The notes: generated by a model not told the origin, from the letters alone. Shown: positions 53,227 to 62,641, counted from the first letter of the stretch. The stretch: DNA of 64,000 nucleotides from Cellulophaga sp. HaHaR_3_176 (GCF_019021925.1 NZ_CP058990.1:2072001-2136000); one strand, 5' to 3'. Program-made: numbers and translations.

Positions 53227-56130
53227 ATGAAAATTACGTATTTCACATTATTTTTTTTAATTATAGCTACGCCTGTCATACATTCTCAAAAGATTAGTAA
53301 TGAGAAGATAACAGAACAAATTAATGCCTACAAAAATGATATTCGAGGTCCGTATAAAGATATTCGATGGTTTTGTACTGACGGAAGTATTAGGCAACCC
53401 AAAGACCCTTGTCCTGAAAAAATAGGAGCAGGAGTACAACATGCGCGTTACAAAGATGCTGTTGTAGCTTTAGGCACGAGTAATCATGTGTTTTTAGGTC
53501 AAATTTTGGCTTATACTGATGCTACAGATTTTTGGGATATTGAATATAACCACTCTCGCTTAAAACAATATCAAATAGATAAATATTTAAAAACAATTGA
53601 CAATGGTTGGGTTTTACAAAAAGGTCAATATTATAGAGGCTCTATACAATCGGAAGATGAACAAGCTTGGGGTGTTAAATTTTATAAGTGGCTACTTACT
53701 GACAAAGAGCGAGTTGCTGAAAATTATTTTTTAATCAGACAATCTTTAAAAGATATACCGCATGAAGGCGATGATAATACTTCTCAATTAATGAGAAGCC
53801 AATCTAAAGTCATATCTGATACTTTCGAACCTTTTATGGATCTTAGAGTTAAAATTCATAGCCAGCCAGAATACACTGATATTCAAAAAGTTAAAGATTT
53901 TAAACAAAAAAATACTACTAAATTAACGAGTGTAATTCAAAAACAAATTGATGAGTTAATCAATACAATGAATGTGTTTTACATTCCTATTGATGCTAAT
54001 AAATTTTTAGAAAAAGCGCCTTTGATTAAACAAACTTTTATAGGCGAAAAAATTGCGGCTTATGCCATTACTTCTAAAACAGAAAACCCTCAGGGTTTAT
54101 TAATTAATTCTGCTGAATTATTATTTGATATTAGAACTGCTATTTTAAGTGAAGCAAACCCTGCTATTAAATTACAATTACTTGATATTTCTTTAAAAAT
54201 TGAAGAAGTATTATTTAAAAATGCTCCTAAATGGGAACCTTCAAACATAAACGAATTACTTGAAAAAATTTGTTATTTAGGTATGGCAACTGCTGGTGCA
54301 GGATATACTGAAATTTGGGAATGGCAAGAGTTAAAAGGATCATTAAGTAACTATGAAAGTGAAAAAATGACTCTGGGTGAGCTTACTTCTGTGTTAGAAA
54401 AAGCGCGTAGAGAAGTAGAATGGAGTGCTTCAATGGTTAAAGCCATCTATCAAGATATTGTGAATGAATATACTGCTTTTGAACCAAAAGCTTATGGTTT
54501 TATAGATGATAAAATCAGAGGTTCTATTGCATTGCATTTAGGGAAATCAGTTGGTGAACTAGGAGATTTTATTGCTAAAGAATCTTCTTTAAGTAATAAA
54601 GTATTGAACATAAAAAACCAAAGTACATTTCGAGGTTTGAACCCTGGCTATGCTCATGGCGAATTAGTGGTTGTAGATGGCTCACCTGATGATATTGAGG
54701 TGTCTTCTGATAAAATATACATCTTTCAACGACCTCCTGCCGATCTAAAACCAGTTGCTGGCATTGGCACCGTTGCTGAAGGAAATATGGTCTCGCATGT
54801 ACAATTATTGGCTCGTAATTTAGGTATACCAAACACAGCGTTATCTGATGAAAATTTAAAAGATTTGAAACAGTACGATGGTGAAAAAGTATTCTATGCT
54901 GTTTCTAATAAAGGAAATGTTATTCTGAAATTAGAAAAAGATATGTCAGCTGATGAGCTTGCACTTTTTGCTAAAAAAGAAAGAAAAGAAGAGAAAATTG
55001 CTGTTCCTGTAGAAAACATTCGTTTAGAAGAAACTGCAATTTTAAATATGCGTAATGTAGATGCTGAAGACTCTGGTAAACTCTGCGGACCAAAAGCTGC
55101 GAATTTAGGGCAATTGAAAAAAATGTTTCCTGATAATGTAGTTGAAGGTTTGGTAATCCCGTTCGGAATCTTTAGAGATCACATGGATCAGACTATGCCT
55201 GGAAAATCAGTTTCTTATTGGACGTTTTTAAATGATATGTTTGCTGAAGCAAATAAAATGCGAAACAATAATATAGAAGAAAAAGAAGTTGAAAATTACC
55301 AACTTATACAATTAGAAACACTGAGAGCTGCTATTAAAGAAATGCCTTTAAAAAGTGAATTCACAGCAGGATTAGAAAAAGAATTCTCATCTGTTTTTGG
55401 TAAAGCATTAGGTGATATACCTGTTTTTTTACGCAGTGATACTAATATGGAAGATTTGAAAGATTTTACAGGTGCAGGTCTTAACCTTACCATATTTAAT
55501 GCTGCCGCTAAAGAAAAAATTATTACAGGTATTAAAGATGTTTGGGCTTCTCCGTATACTGAGCGTAGTTTTAAATGGCGCCAAAAATATTTATTAAATC
55601 CTGAAAATGTTTTTCCTTCTATTTTGGTTATCCCTAGTGTTGATGTAGATTATTCAGGTGTTTTAATAACAAAAGGATTGAGTTCTGGTAATGAAAAAGA
55701 TTTAACTATTGCTTTTAGCCGTGGAGCTGGTGGTGCTGTTGACGGTCAATCGGCTGAAACGTATTTGATTAAAAAATCTGGTGGGTATGAGTTACTAGCT
55801 CCTGCTCGTGAACCGTACCACAATACATTACCTATTACTGGTGGTACTGGCAAAAAAATGGTAACTTTTGAAAAATCAGTACTAAATAGTCAGAATATTA
55901 AAGAAATACGTGAGCTTTCTGAAACCATACGAAAAACAATGCCTAAAGAAACAAAAACAGACTATAACGGCGCTTATGATGTAGAGTTAGGGTTTAAAAA
56001 TGATAAATTATGGCTTTTTCAAATTCGCCCTTTTGTAGAAAACAAAAAAGCATTAAGCTCTACGTACCTAGAGTCTATTACTCCTAAAATTAATATTAAT
56101 AAAGAAATAGATCTTTCAACAAAACTATAA
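53227..56130 (+). CDS. Exported dikinase-like protein: phosphohistidine domain plus C-terminal ATP-grasp
   Basis: From ATG 53227 the protein has 967 residues and opens with a signal peptide (KITYFTLFFLIIATPVIHSQ). Residues about 25-470 are mostly helical and not recognised. A phosphohistidine swivelling domain follows, with NMVSHVQLLARNLGIPN containing the candidate His524. The PPDK-type ATP-grasp domain is C-terminal, from GPKAANLGQL (about 621) through FLRSDTNMEDLKDFTGAGLN (about 735) and VWASPYTERSFKWR to LWLFQIRPF (about 928-936). The order H-domain then ATP-grasp, with no PEP-binding barrel, is that of plant glucan water dikinase, not PEP synthase. SHV-x3-ARN also matches that family. 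ATP in the envelope would be required. A longer start at 53176 would bury the signal peptide. A serine hydrolase gene starts two bases downstream. Confidence 0.75.
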   Translation: MKITYFTLFFLIIATPVIHSQKISNEKITEQINAYKNDIRGPYKDIRWFCTDGSIRQPKDPCPEKIGAGVQHARYKDAVVALGTSNHVFLGQILAYTDATDFWDIEYNHSRLKQYQIDKYLKTIDNGWVLQKGQYYRGSIQSEDEQAWGVKFYKWLLTDKERVAENYFLIRQSLKDIPHEGDDNTSQLMRSQSKVISDTFEPFMDLRVKIHSQPEYTDIQKVKDFKQKNTTKLTSVIQKQIDELINTMNVFYIPIDANKFLEKAPLIKQTFIGEKIAAYAITSKTENPQGLLINSAELLFDIRTAILSEANPAIKLQLLDISLKIEEVLFKNAPKWEPSNINELLEKICYLGMATAGAGYTEIWEWQELKGSLSNYESEKMTLGELTSVLEKARREVEWSASMVKAIYQDIVNEYTAFEPKAYGFIDDKIRGSIALHLGKSVGELGDFIAKESSLSNKVLNIKNQSTFRGLNPGYAHGELVVVDGSPDDIEVSSDKIYIFQRPPADLKPVAGIGTVAEGNMVSHVQLLARNLGIPNTALSDENLKDLKQYDGEKVFYAVSNKGNVILKLEKDMSADELALFAKKERKEEKIAVPVENIRLEETAILNMRNVDAEDSGKLCGPKAANLGQLKKMFPDNVVEGLVIPFGIFRDHMDQTMPGKSVSYWTFLNDMFAEANKMRNNNIEEKEVENYQLIQLETLRAAIKEMPLKSEFTAGLEKEFSSVFGKALGDIPVFLRSDTNMEDLKDFTGAGLNLTIFNAAAKEKIITGIKDVWASPYTERSFKWRQKYLLNPENVFPSILVIPSVDVDYSGVLITKGLSSGNEKDLTIAFSRGAGGAVDGQSAETYLIKKSGGYELLAPAREPYHNTLPITGGTGKKMVTFEKSVLNSQNIKEIRELSETIRKTMPKETKTDYNGAYDVELGFKNDKLWLFQIRPFVENKKALSSTYLESITPKININKEIDLSTKL

Positions 56131-56132
56131 TT

Positions 56133-57392
56133 ATGAAAAAACTAGCACTATTCGCACTACTAATTAGTTCTTGTTTTGCATTTACAACTATTATTTTTTA
56201 CCCTATTGATGGGTATGAAAAGACAGGTATTAAAAGATTACTACGTCTAGAATTAATAAAAAATGGTGAATTAAAAGATGCTAGCCCTTTACCTGAAGGA
56301 GCTAAAAAATCATGGAATGACATTCAACTAAATCTAACCGCAAAAGCATCTGATAGTGTTGGTACTTTTTTACAAGTAGATGATGCTTTTCAGAAGGAAA
56401 TTAATAGCTTATTTAAAGGATTAGATAAAAGCTATTCTTTGGCTGTTTTAGATATTTCAAATTTAGATAGTATCCGTTATGCCAAAAGAAATGAAACAGC
56501 AGGCTACCAACCAGGTAGTGTAGGTAAATTAGCGGTTTTAAATGCTTTATTTACTCAATTAGCTAAGATTTACCCTGACTCTTGGGATAGTAGAACTGAG
56601 CTATTAAAAAACAAAACTGTAAAAGCTGGTGTTTGGGGTTTAACTGACGAACATACTATACCAATTTATAACGTAGAAAAGAAAACGTTAGTTAAAAGAC
56701 AAGTAATTGCTAGCGATGTTTTTTCGCTTTATGAGTGGACAGACCACATGTTATCAGTTAGTAATAATGGTGCTGCAAGTATTGTTTGGCGTGAAGCTTT
56801 ATTAATGGCTGCTTTTGGTAAAGAGTACCCAGAATTAACTGATGAAAAAGCCCTAGAATATTTTAAAACAACGCCTAAAAAAGAGATTACAGATTTAGCT
56901 AATGATGTTGTCAATTTACCGCTTCGCGATTTAGGTATTTCACATGATGAGTGGCGCTTGGGCAGTTTTTTTACGGGAGGTGCAAATACTTATGTTGGTG
57001 ATAAAGGTGGTAGTATAGGTTCTCCCGCTGGTCTGATGAAATTTTTAATTCAATTAGAACAAGGTAAAGTAGTTGATGAAAAAAGTAGCTTAGAAATGAA
57101 ACGTTTGATGTATATGACTGATCGTAGAATTAGATATGCACAATCGCCAGCTTTAAAAGACGCTGCTGTTTATTTTAAATCAGGTAGCTTGTATAAGTGT
57201 GATCGTTCTAACGGGCAAACCTGTGGTAAATACATGGGGAATATTCAAAACTTTATGAATTCTGTAATAATTGTAGAACACCCTGATAATTGTACTTACA
57301 TGGTCGTATTAATGACAAACGTATTACGCAAAAACTCAGCTTCTGACCATATGTATTTAGCTTCTGCGATTGATAAAGTAATTCGAAAATAA
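56133..57392 (+). CDS. Exported class A beta-lactamase-fold serine hydrolase (with the dikinase-like gene)
   Basis: This 419-residue protein has an N-terminal signal or anchor segment (LALFALLISSCFAFTTIIFY). It shows the penicillin-recognising motifs: SVGK (Ser129, Lys132), SNN (residues 210-212) and KSG (349-351). Two cysteines in YKCDRSNGQTCGKY could form a disulfide. The spacing (S-x-x-K to S-N-N about 80, to K-S-G about 140) is wider than in class A beta-lactamases because of an insert between residues 220 and 300. No Glu166-type omega-loop residue is obvious, so it may be a transpeptidase- or esterase-like enzyme, not a true beta-lactamase. It is translated two bases after the dikinase stop, so the two must act together or share regulation. 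Confidence 0.75.
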   Translation: MKKLALFALLISSCFAFTTIIFYPIDGYEKTGIKRLLRLELIKNGELKDASPLPEGAKKSWNDIQLNLTAKASDSVGTFLQVDDAFQKEINSLFKGLDKSYSLAVLDISNLDSIRYAKRNETAGYQPGSVGKLAVLNALFTQLAKIYPDSWDSRTELLKNKTVKAGVWGLTDEHTIPIYNVEKKTLVKRQVIASDVFSLYEWTDHMLSVSNNGAASIVWREALLMAAFGKEYPELTDEKALEYFKTTPKKEITDLANDVVNLPLRDLGISHDEWRLGSFFTGGANTYVGDKGGSIGSPAGLMKFLIQLEQGKVVDEKSSLEMKRLMYMTDRRIRYAQSPALKDAAVYFKSGSLYKCDRSNGQTCGKYMGNIQNFMNSVIIVEHPDNCTYMVVLMTNVLRKNSASDHMYLASAIDKVIRK

Positions 57393-57403
57393 GTTTTATA
57401 AAA

Positions 57404-57448
57404 CTATTAACGAATTAGAAAATTAGCTGTTTTTTAATTCGTTAATAG
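57404..57448. terminator. Shared hairpin between the two convergent units
   Basis: CTATTAACGAATTA (57404-57417) and TAATTCGTTAATAG (57435-57448) are exact 14-bp inverted repeats with a 17-base loop. The right arm is inside the 3' coding end of the transporter gene (Glu-Leu-Lys-Asn codons). It can stop both converging transcripts. Confidence 0.6.
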
Positions 57449-60239
57449 CTTCATTGGCAAAAGTTCTAACCTTAGTATTATCATCATTTACATACTTTTC
57501 TAATAAAGTCATATATTTTTTATCATGCTGTTTACTTATTAAATAAAATACAGCAAGTTTTAATTTTTGATCATTAGCCTCTAATAATAGCTGAAAACAC
57601 TCTAACTCGGTTAACAATTTCTGTTTAAATTGATGAATTACTTCTTCTGAGGTTACATCGATTGTACTACTTTCTATTATCGGTAATAACTTTCGTTTCA
57701 ATTCTCCCGAAAGTAAATTGTCTAAAAACTCAATTGCATTTGTTCTTGCTTCTTGCTTTTCGCTAACTAAACCTGCGTAAGCGATATTCATATCTGTTTG
57801 TTTGTATTTTAGACCTAATAACTTAAAAATACGTTCTAAGCCTGAATCCAATCTTCTTTCTAATAATTCTAACAAGCTAGCGCGAGCATCTCTTTCAGCT
57901 TCAGAAATTACTTCTTTTGATTTCTTTCTATTTCGATATGAAACTATAATTTGAGTATGCATTGCCGAAAGTGTATTGTGATATAGCTTACATTCTTCAT
58001 AAATACTTTCAATTATTTTAGTTTTGTTAAAATGTAATGTGGAATGCTCTGCTTTCAAATCACTCAATGCACGAATGGCTGCTAAACGAACAGCTAAATC
58101 TCTATCTTCTAACAATTGAAATAAATAACGTACTGCCTCTTGAGAATGAAATGCTCTTAAAACTATAGGAATAAAGCGAGCTACTTCTATTGAAATCGTA
58201 TGCTCTTTTACCATATTCACCAACGTTGGCTCTACTTGTTGTCCAAAATTTTGAAGTGCTTTAATCGTACTTAAACGCATCTTTTTATTTGGTAAAAAAT
58301 TGACTAATAGAGGAATAAAGTCTGGGTTTATAGTCTGTCCAGCTGCTACAATTGAAGCCTCAACAATCTCATCATTTGGGTGTTGTATATATTCTTTTAT
58401 AAATACATGAAACTCTATAATATTTGCTGCACCAATAATTTTTAGAAGTATAATAAGGCGCTCTAAATCACTATTATCTTTTTTATATTTATCAATTTCA
58501 TCAGCTATCCTATCCTTCAAATTATATGTAGTTCGTAATGTATAATTATCTCTCGATTCTCGAGCCAAACATAATAATGCTGTAATTGCAATTAAAGGCT
58601 TTTGATGATCAAGATAGGTATCAAATACAATAGCTTCATTTTTCTCTGCATGCAATAATAAATAAGCTAACGTAGCTTCTATCAAATCTTCATCATCACT
58701 TTTTAGTAATTCTGGAATTTGAGAAACCATACTCTTACTATTTAAAAAATATAAACTCTGTATAGCTGCTGTTTTAACCTTATCTGATGAATGATTTAAA
58801 AGAAGTTCCACATCTACAATAAAGCGTTTATCATTTATCTCTTGCAATTTTTGGAGCATATATAAAATCTGATTTTCAGATCCAGATTTAAATACCGATT
58901 TCATACCCGCAACAACCGAAACATTTTTAGTAACAACCTTCGTTTCTTTGACTTTGATATTTGCCATATCAGCCAAATTTTCTCTAAAGGTTTGAAAATA
59001 TTCTTTTCGAACCTTTACTATAAAATATACCCAAACGAGTACTAAAACTAAAATTATAGATGTAATAAAATAGGTAGGTAAATCAAGACCTTTAATAGCG
59101 AAAATTAAAATAAAACCAGCAATACCTGTTGCTATACTATCGACAACAACATCAATAAATGATTTAGTTTTATTCTTTAAATCAAAAGATAACGGTAACG
59201 AAAGTAACTCGGTTGCACTTTTATGAATTGACTGTTTTAAGGTTCCATCAACCGCTTTAATAAATATAATAACTGATAATTCTGGGATTACAAAAAATAA
59301 AGCTCCTCCTAAAAAAACACCTAAAGGCAATAATACTAATGAAAAACCTACTCCCCAAATACCCACTACTTTTTGAGTAAAAAACAGCTGAATTATCAAA
59401 GAAATTAAATTGAATGTAGAAAACCAGAACGCAAAAAATGATGTTAACTCATCAGGATCTTGAATGGTTGCTGATGCAAAATCGCTATACAGGTAATCTA
59501 CTAATTTAGCGACTATTACACTTACACCTACAATACCTGCTAAGTACGTCAAATGCTTTGAGTTTTTAATTAAGGTAATTGGTTTAACCTCACGTACTCC
59601 CGTTCTTTTCTTTTGTTTAAAAGTGTTTAATTTAATGATTCTAGCCTTCCAAATTTTGTTCAATAACAAAATACAAATACCTAAAAATAAGGCTGCAATA
59701 AAAATTACATTTTCATTACCAATTAAAGGTGCTAAAAGGGATGTTAAATACCCTCCTAAAATTCCACCTAATATTGCTCCGGAGCCTATAAAACCAAATA
59801 AACGCTTTGCTTCTCTAGTATTATATACCAAATTTGCCATCACCCAAAATTGGGATGCAGAAAGAACGGCATGTATAGCTACCCAAACATAAAAAAAATA
59901 AAGAGCCCATTTATTTAAATAATCGAACCTCAACAAAAGTGCTAAAGCTATGATTAGAAATATAGAAATAGACAATGTAAAACGAATAATTTTTTTCAAT
60001 GAAAACTTAGCTAATGCCCTAGAATAAAAGTAAGAACTTATTATTGCTATAGCTGCCACCAATAGAAATGCAGTAGGGAGGTTTTCGACTCCTAATTCCG
60101 ATAAAAAAAGGGCATTTACTGTTGGCTTGATAATTAACAATGATGCTATTATCAAAAAAATATAAGCCAACATATAGAAAGATATTTTAAACTCTCCCTC
60201 TCTTATATCAAATGTTTTCTTAATTAAGGTTAGGAACAT
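57423..60239 (-). CDS. NTT/MFS-like membrane transporter fused to a HEAT-like domain
   Basis: The 938-residue protein has about twelve membrane segments in residues 1-430. The start, FKISFYMLAYIFLIIASLLIIKPTVNALFLSELG, and VWVAIHAVLSASQFWVMANLVYNTREAKRLFGFIGSGAILGG resemble the ATP/ADP translocase (Npt/Tlc) branch of the MFS. In that branch FWxxAN and the EAKRLFG/IGxGAxLGG stretch are typical. After residue 450 come helical repeats of HEAT/Armadillo type (for example VKTAAIQSLYFLNS, AVRLAAIRALSDLK, VEASIVAAGQ) to the end, cytoplasmic by topology. NTT-HEAT fusions are known in free-living Bacteroidota. It follows a serine hydrolase gene by 20 bases. An ordinary MFS carrier remains possible. 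Confidence 0.6.
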   Translation of the reverse strand: MFLTLIKKTFDIREGEFKISFYMLAYIFLIIASLLIIKPTVNALFLSELGVENLPTAFLLVAAIAIISSYFYSRALAKFSLKKIIRFTLSISIFLIIALALLLRFDYLNKWALYFFYVWVAIHAVLSASQFWVMANLVYNTREAKRLFGFIGSGAILGGILGGYLTSLLAPLIGNENVIFIAALFLGICILLLNKIWKARIIKLNTFKQKKRTGVREVKPITLIKNSKHLTYLAGIVGVSVIVAKLVDYLYSDFASATIQDPDELTSFFAFWFSTFNLISLIIQLFFTQKVVGIWGVGFSLVLLPLGVFLGGALFFVIPELSVIIFIKAVDGTLKQSIHKSATELLSLPLSFDLKNKTKSFIDVVVDSIATGIAGFILIFAIKGLDLPTYFITSIILVLVLVWVYFIVKVRKEYFQTFRENLADMANIKVKETKVVTKNVSVVAGMKSVFKSGSENQILYMLQKLQEINDKRFIVDVELLLNHSSDKVKTAAIQSLYFLNSKSMVSQIPELLKSDDEDLIEATLAYLLLHAEKNEAIVFDTYLDHQKPLIAITALLCLARESRDNYTLRTTYNLKDRIADEIDKYKKDNSDLERLIILLKIIGAANIIEFHVFIKEYIQHPNDEIVEASIVAAGQTINPDFIPLLVNFLPNKKMRLSTIKALQNFGQQVEPTLVNMVKEHTISIEVARFIPIVLRAFHSQEAVRYLFQLLEDRDLAVRLAAIRALSDLKAEHSTLHFNKTKIIESIYEECKLYHNTLSAMHTQIIVSYRNRKKSKEVISEAERDARASLLELLERRLDSGLERIFKLLGLKYKQTDMNIAYAGLVSEKQEARTNAIEFLDNLLSGELKRKLLPIIESSTIDVTSEEVIHQFKQKLLTELECFQLLLEANDQKLKLAVFYLISKQHDKKYMTLLEKYVNDDNTKVRTFANEAINELKNS

Positions 60240-60259
60240 ATAAGTTTTAAACTATTTTG

Positions 60260-61177
60260 CTAGTTACTAGCCAAAGATATCCGCTTTTTTAAAACTTTTT
60301 CTACAGGCTTTACTAAATCTCTAATAATTTGTTCGCCATTAGGGTCATCAATTAACGCCACTAAAATATAACGACGTTCAGAATCTTCTCCCCAGACAAG
60401 TATAGAATCGGAGTGAAAAGTACGCCAAGAACCTGATTTTCTAAACAAACGGGCTTCTGGTGCTATTATATCAAGCGTATTCACAAACTTATGATGTAGC
60501 TCTGGATTTTCCATGATATCTAACATTTGCTTAGATCGCTTTTCATTTACTAATTTACCATTTGCTAGCAAGTAATAATAACGGCAAACTTGAGTAACTG
60601 TTGCTGCGTGACTTAAATTTTTTAATGGCTCTCTATTTGTATCGCCACCGCTACCATATCGTTTACCAACCCAAAGCCCTCCTCCTTTATGCTCATCGTA
60701 AAAAGCATATTTAGGATCTGTCATTACGTCCTCTATTTTTTTATAACCTACTCTATCAATCATTCTGGTTGATGCTTGATTATTTGATTTGCTTATCATT
60801 AAACGCATATCTTCTTTCACCTCTTGTGTCTCCTCCAGTTGGCCTTTTTCTATAGCGTCCATTGAGGCTAACAAAACTGCTATTTTAGGTAAACTTGCGG
60901 CATACATCATATAATTGCCATTTATTCTTGCAAACCTTGCATTATCAGGTTTACTTAAATCAACCACACCTATTGCCATTTTCTTTTGGATAATTAGTTT
61001 TTTCCATTCAGGATTAGCTTTTAATTCTTTTTCTAAACTAGACTGCAAAGCCTTATTTAACAAAGTCGGCAATTGTTTAACCTGTGAGTCAGGAAGCTTA
61101 ATAGGTAGTTCATCTTGAGCAAATGTAGATGCACCTATTAGTACTAATAAAACCAAAAGCAATGAATACTTTTTCAT
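60260..61177 (-). CDS. Exported class A beta-lactamase-fold serine hydrolase (with the transporter)
   Basis: The 305-residue protein has a cleavable signal peptide (LLVLIGASTFAQ, cut about residue 20). The active-site motifs are ASLPK (Ser95, Lys98), SNN (131-133) and KSG (247-249), with normal class A spacing. Around the omega-loop position it has DPKYAFYDEHKGGGLWVGKRYG; no clear Glu-x-x-Leu-Asn signature occurs, so beta-lactam hydrolysis is doubtful and a peptidase or esterase role is more likely. It precedes the NTT-like gene in one transcript, and the related serine hydrolase at 56133 sits behind the dikinase. A -7 element lies just upstream (61203-61210). Confidence 0.78.
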   Translation of the reverse strand: MKKYSLLLVLLVLIGASTFAQDELPIKLPDSQVKQLPTLLNKALQSSLEKELKANPEWKKLIIQKKMAIGVVDLSKPDNARFARINGNYMMYAASLPKIAVLLASMDAIEKGQLEETQEVKEDMRLMISKSNNQASTRMIDRVGYKKIEDVMTDPKYAFYDEHKGGGLWVGKRYGSGGDTNREPLKNLSHAATVTQVCRYYYLLANGKLVNEKRSKQMLDIMENPELHHKFVNTLDIIAPEARLFRKSGSWRTFHSDSILVWGEDSERRYILVALIDDPNGEQIIRDLVKPVEKVLKKRISLASN

Positions 61178-61202
61178 AGAAAATCTATATATTAAAACAG
61201 AT

Positions 61203-61210
61203 CAAATGTA
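61203..61210 (-). promoter_or_regulatory. Candidate -7 element of the serine hydrolase-transporter unit
   Basis: The minus strand at 61210-61203 reads TACATTTG, an exact TAnnTTTG match, 26 bases before the serine hydrolase start at 61177. No -33 TTTG is found at the usual spacing. Confidence 0.4.
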
Positions 61211-61445
61211 TTTTATTTATTCTATAATAAATTGTTAAATTTTTATTCTTGTACAAAATAACACATCCGCATAAACAACTAATCATCAATAAGTTAGTTA
61301 TTTTATTTTTAAAAGATTTAAAAAGAGTATATTTTATAATTCAAAAACTTATTCTAAAAACAAAAAAGCATTAATAATCAAACGATTACCAATGCTTTTA
61401 AACTTATTATGAATAATAAAATTAACGATAGAACATAGCTGCTAA

Positions 61446-62234
61446 TTAATCTGTAGCTTTCATAGTTTTTGATGGATTCATAAAATACATAAAAACTAAC
61501 ATAGTTATAAAATAAATAATAGAAAAAGCTGTATAAGTAGGTATACCACCAACTCTTGGCGACACTGGCATTAACAAGATAGACATATTCAACATATATT
61601 GTAATAACCAAACGCATATACCACTTTTTGTTTTGCCATAAATTACAGTACACATACCTGCTGCTCCCAACATATTAAATAATAAAGGCCAAATTGGAAG
61701 GTCAGTAATAACACCTGCATTAAGATAAACTACAGGAACCCACCATAAGGTCCAAAAAGCACCTACAATTTGACTTGCATAAAATGGTTTTGTGATTTTT
61801 GTTAATTGACGAACAGAGTAACTAACCCATACTACTTCACCTACAAATGCCCAAATTAATATAAAAAAAGCTGCTCTAAAACTTGTAGCAGAGAAATCTA
61901 ATTGAACAAGTGAGAAGAATTCTTCTCCGTTATAAAAACCTTTTAACAATAATGTAATAGTAGCTATTGTTAATGCAAATAAAAGGCTGAATAAATACCA
62001 CTTTGGATGAACTCTCCAATTTAACATTGGTCTAAAAACATCCTTTATTCCTTCATTACCTCTTGTAAATTTTACAATACAAACTAATAGAAATAAAAGG
62101 GCATAAAACCGACCATGAGTATATGCAAAACCCGGAATTATTCCCTTTATTCTAGCGTAAACAATTATGGTACTTATTAATGGGGCTAGAGTTAAAAATA
62201 TCCAAACCTCGTACTTCTTTATAAAATCTTTCAT
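61446..62234 (-). CDS. CPBP-type membrane protein with lost catalytic residues
   Basis: The 262-residue protein has eight hydrophobic segments. Its arrangement resembles CPBP/CAAX-type intramembrane proteases: VGEVVWVSYSVRQL corresponds to motif 1 (E-E-x3-R; here a single E then R at the right distance), FWTLWWVPVVYLN to motif 2 (F-x3-H; histidine absent), and QYMLNM to motif 3 (H-x3-N; histidine replaced by Gln). Without the histidines, peptidase activity is unlikely. Bacterial CPBP proteins often confer bacteriocin immunity or process peptides. It is divergent from the NRPS gene, so an immunity or transport role for its product is conceivable but unsupported. Confidence 0.55.
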   Translation of the reverse strand: MKDFIKKYEVWIFLTLAPLISTIIVYARIKGIIPGFAYTHGRFYALLFLLVCIVKFTRGNEGIKDVFRPMLNWRVHPKWYLFSLLFALTIATITLLLKGFYNGEEFFSLVQLDFSATSFRAAFFILIWAFVGEVVWVSYSVRQLTKITKPFYASQIVGAFWTLWWVPVVYLNAGVITDLPIWPLLFNMLGAAGMCTVIYGKTKSGICVWLLQYMLNMSILLMPVSPRVGGIPTYTAFSIIYFITMLVFMYFMNPSKTMKATD

Positions 62235-62641
62235 AACTTTTTTAAAAAAATTAATTTATCTAACACAACCATCTGTTTTTCAGATAATTAAATTAAAAAA
62301 ACAACGCTTAATTTTTAGGATTTATTTATTAATATTTAAGATGTGTATTTCATCGATAATTATAGTGTTTACAAGGGATAAATTGCTCGATTTTACTCAA
62401 TATGTATTATTCTTGCATCGTTAAAATTACCCTTCAAATAAATATATATTTTTTTATTTGCCGCAAATATAACTAATTAATTAACATATGAATTAATAGA
62501 TAAATAGCCCTCAATAATCTCTGATTATTAATAGATATTTTATCAATGATAATTGTAAAATACTGTTGTGATTTGAGAAGCTAAATCTTTTTATTTTTCA
62601 GATTATTTTAATTAAAATACTATTCAAAACTAACCAAAACA

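Noticed and set aside
53227..56130. Ordinary cytosolic phosphoenolpyruvate synthase
   Set aside because: A clear signal peptide is present, the domain order is reversed and the PEP-binding barrel is absent.
60260..61177. Antibiotic-resistance class A beta-lactamase
   Set aside because: The active-site triads are present but the omega-loop glutamate signature is not evident and the operon partner is a transporter; I call it only a serine hydrolase of that fold.
61378..61653. A 91-codon minus-strand ORF overlapping the CPBP-like gene
   Set aside because: It is in another frame of a recognised gene and shows no family resemblance.
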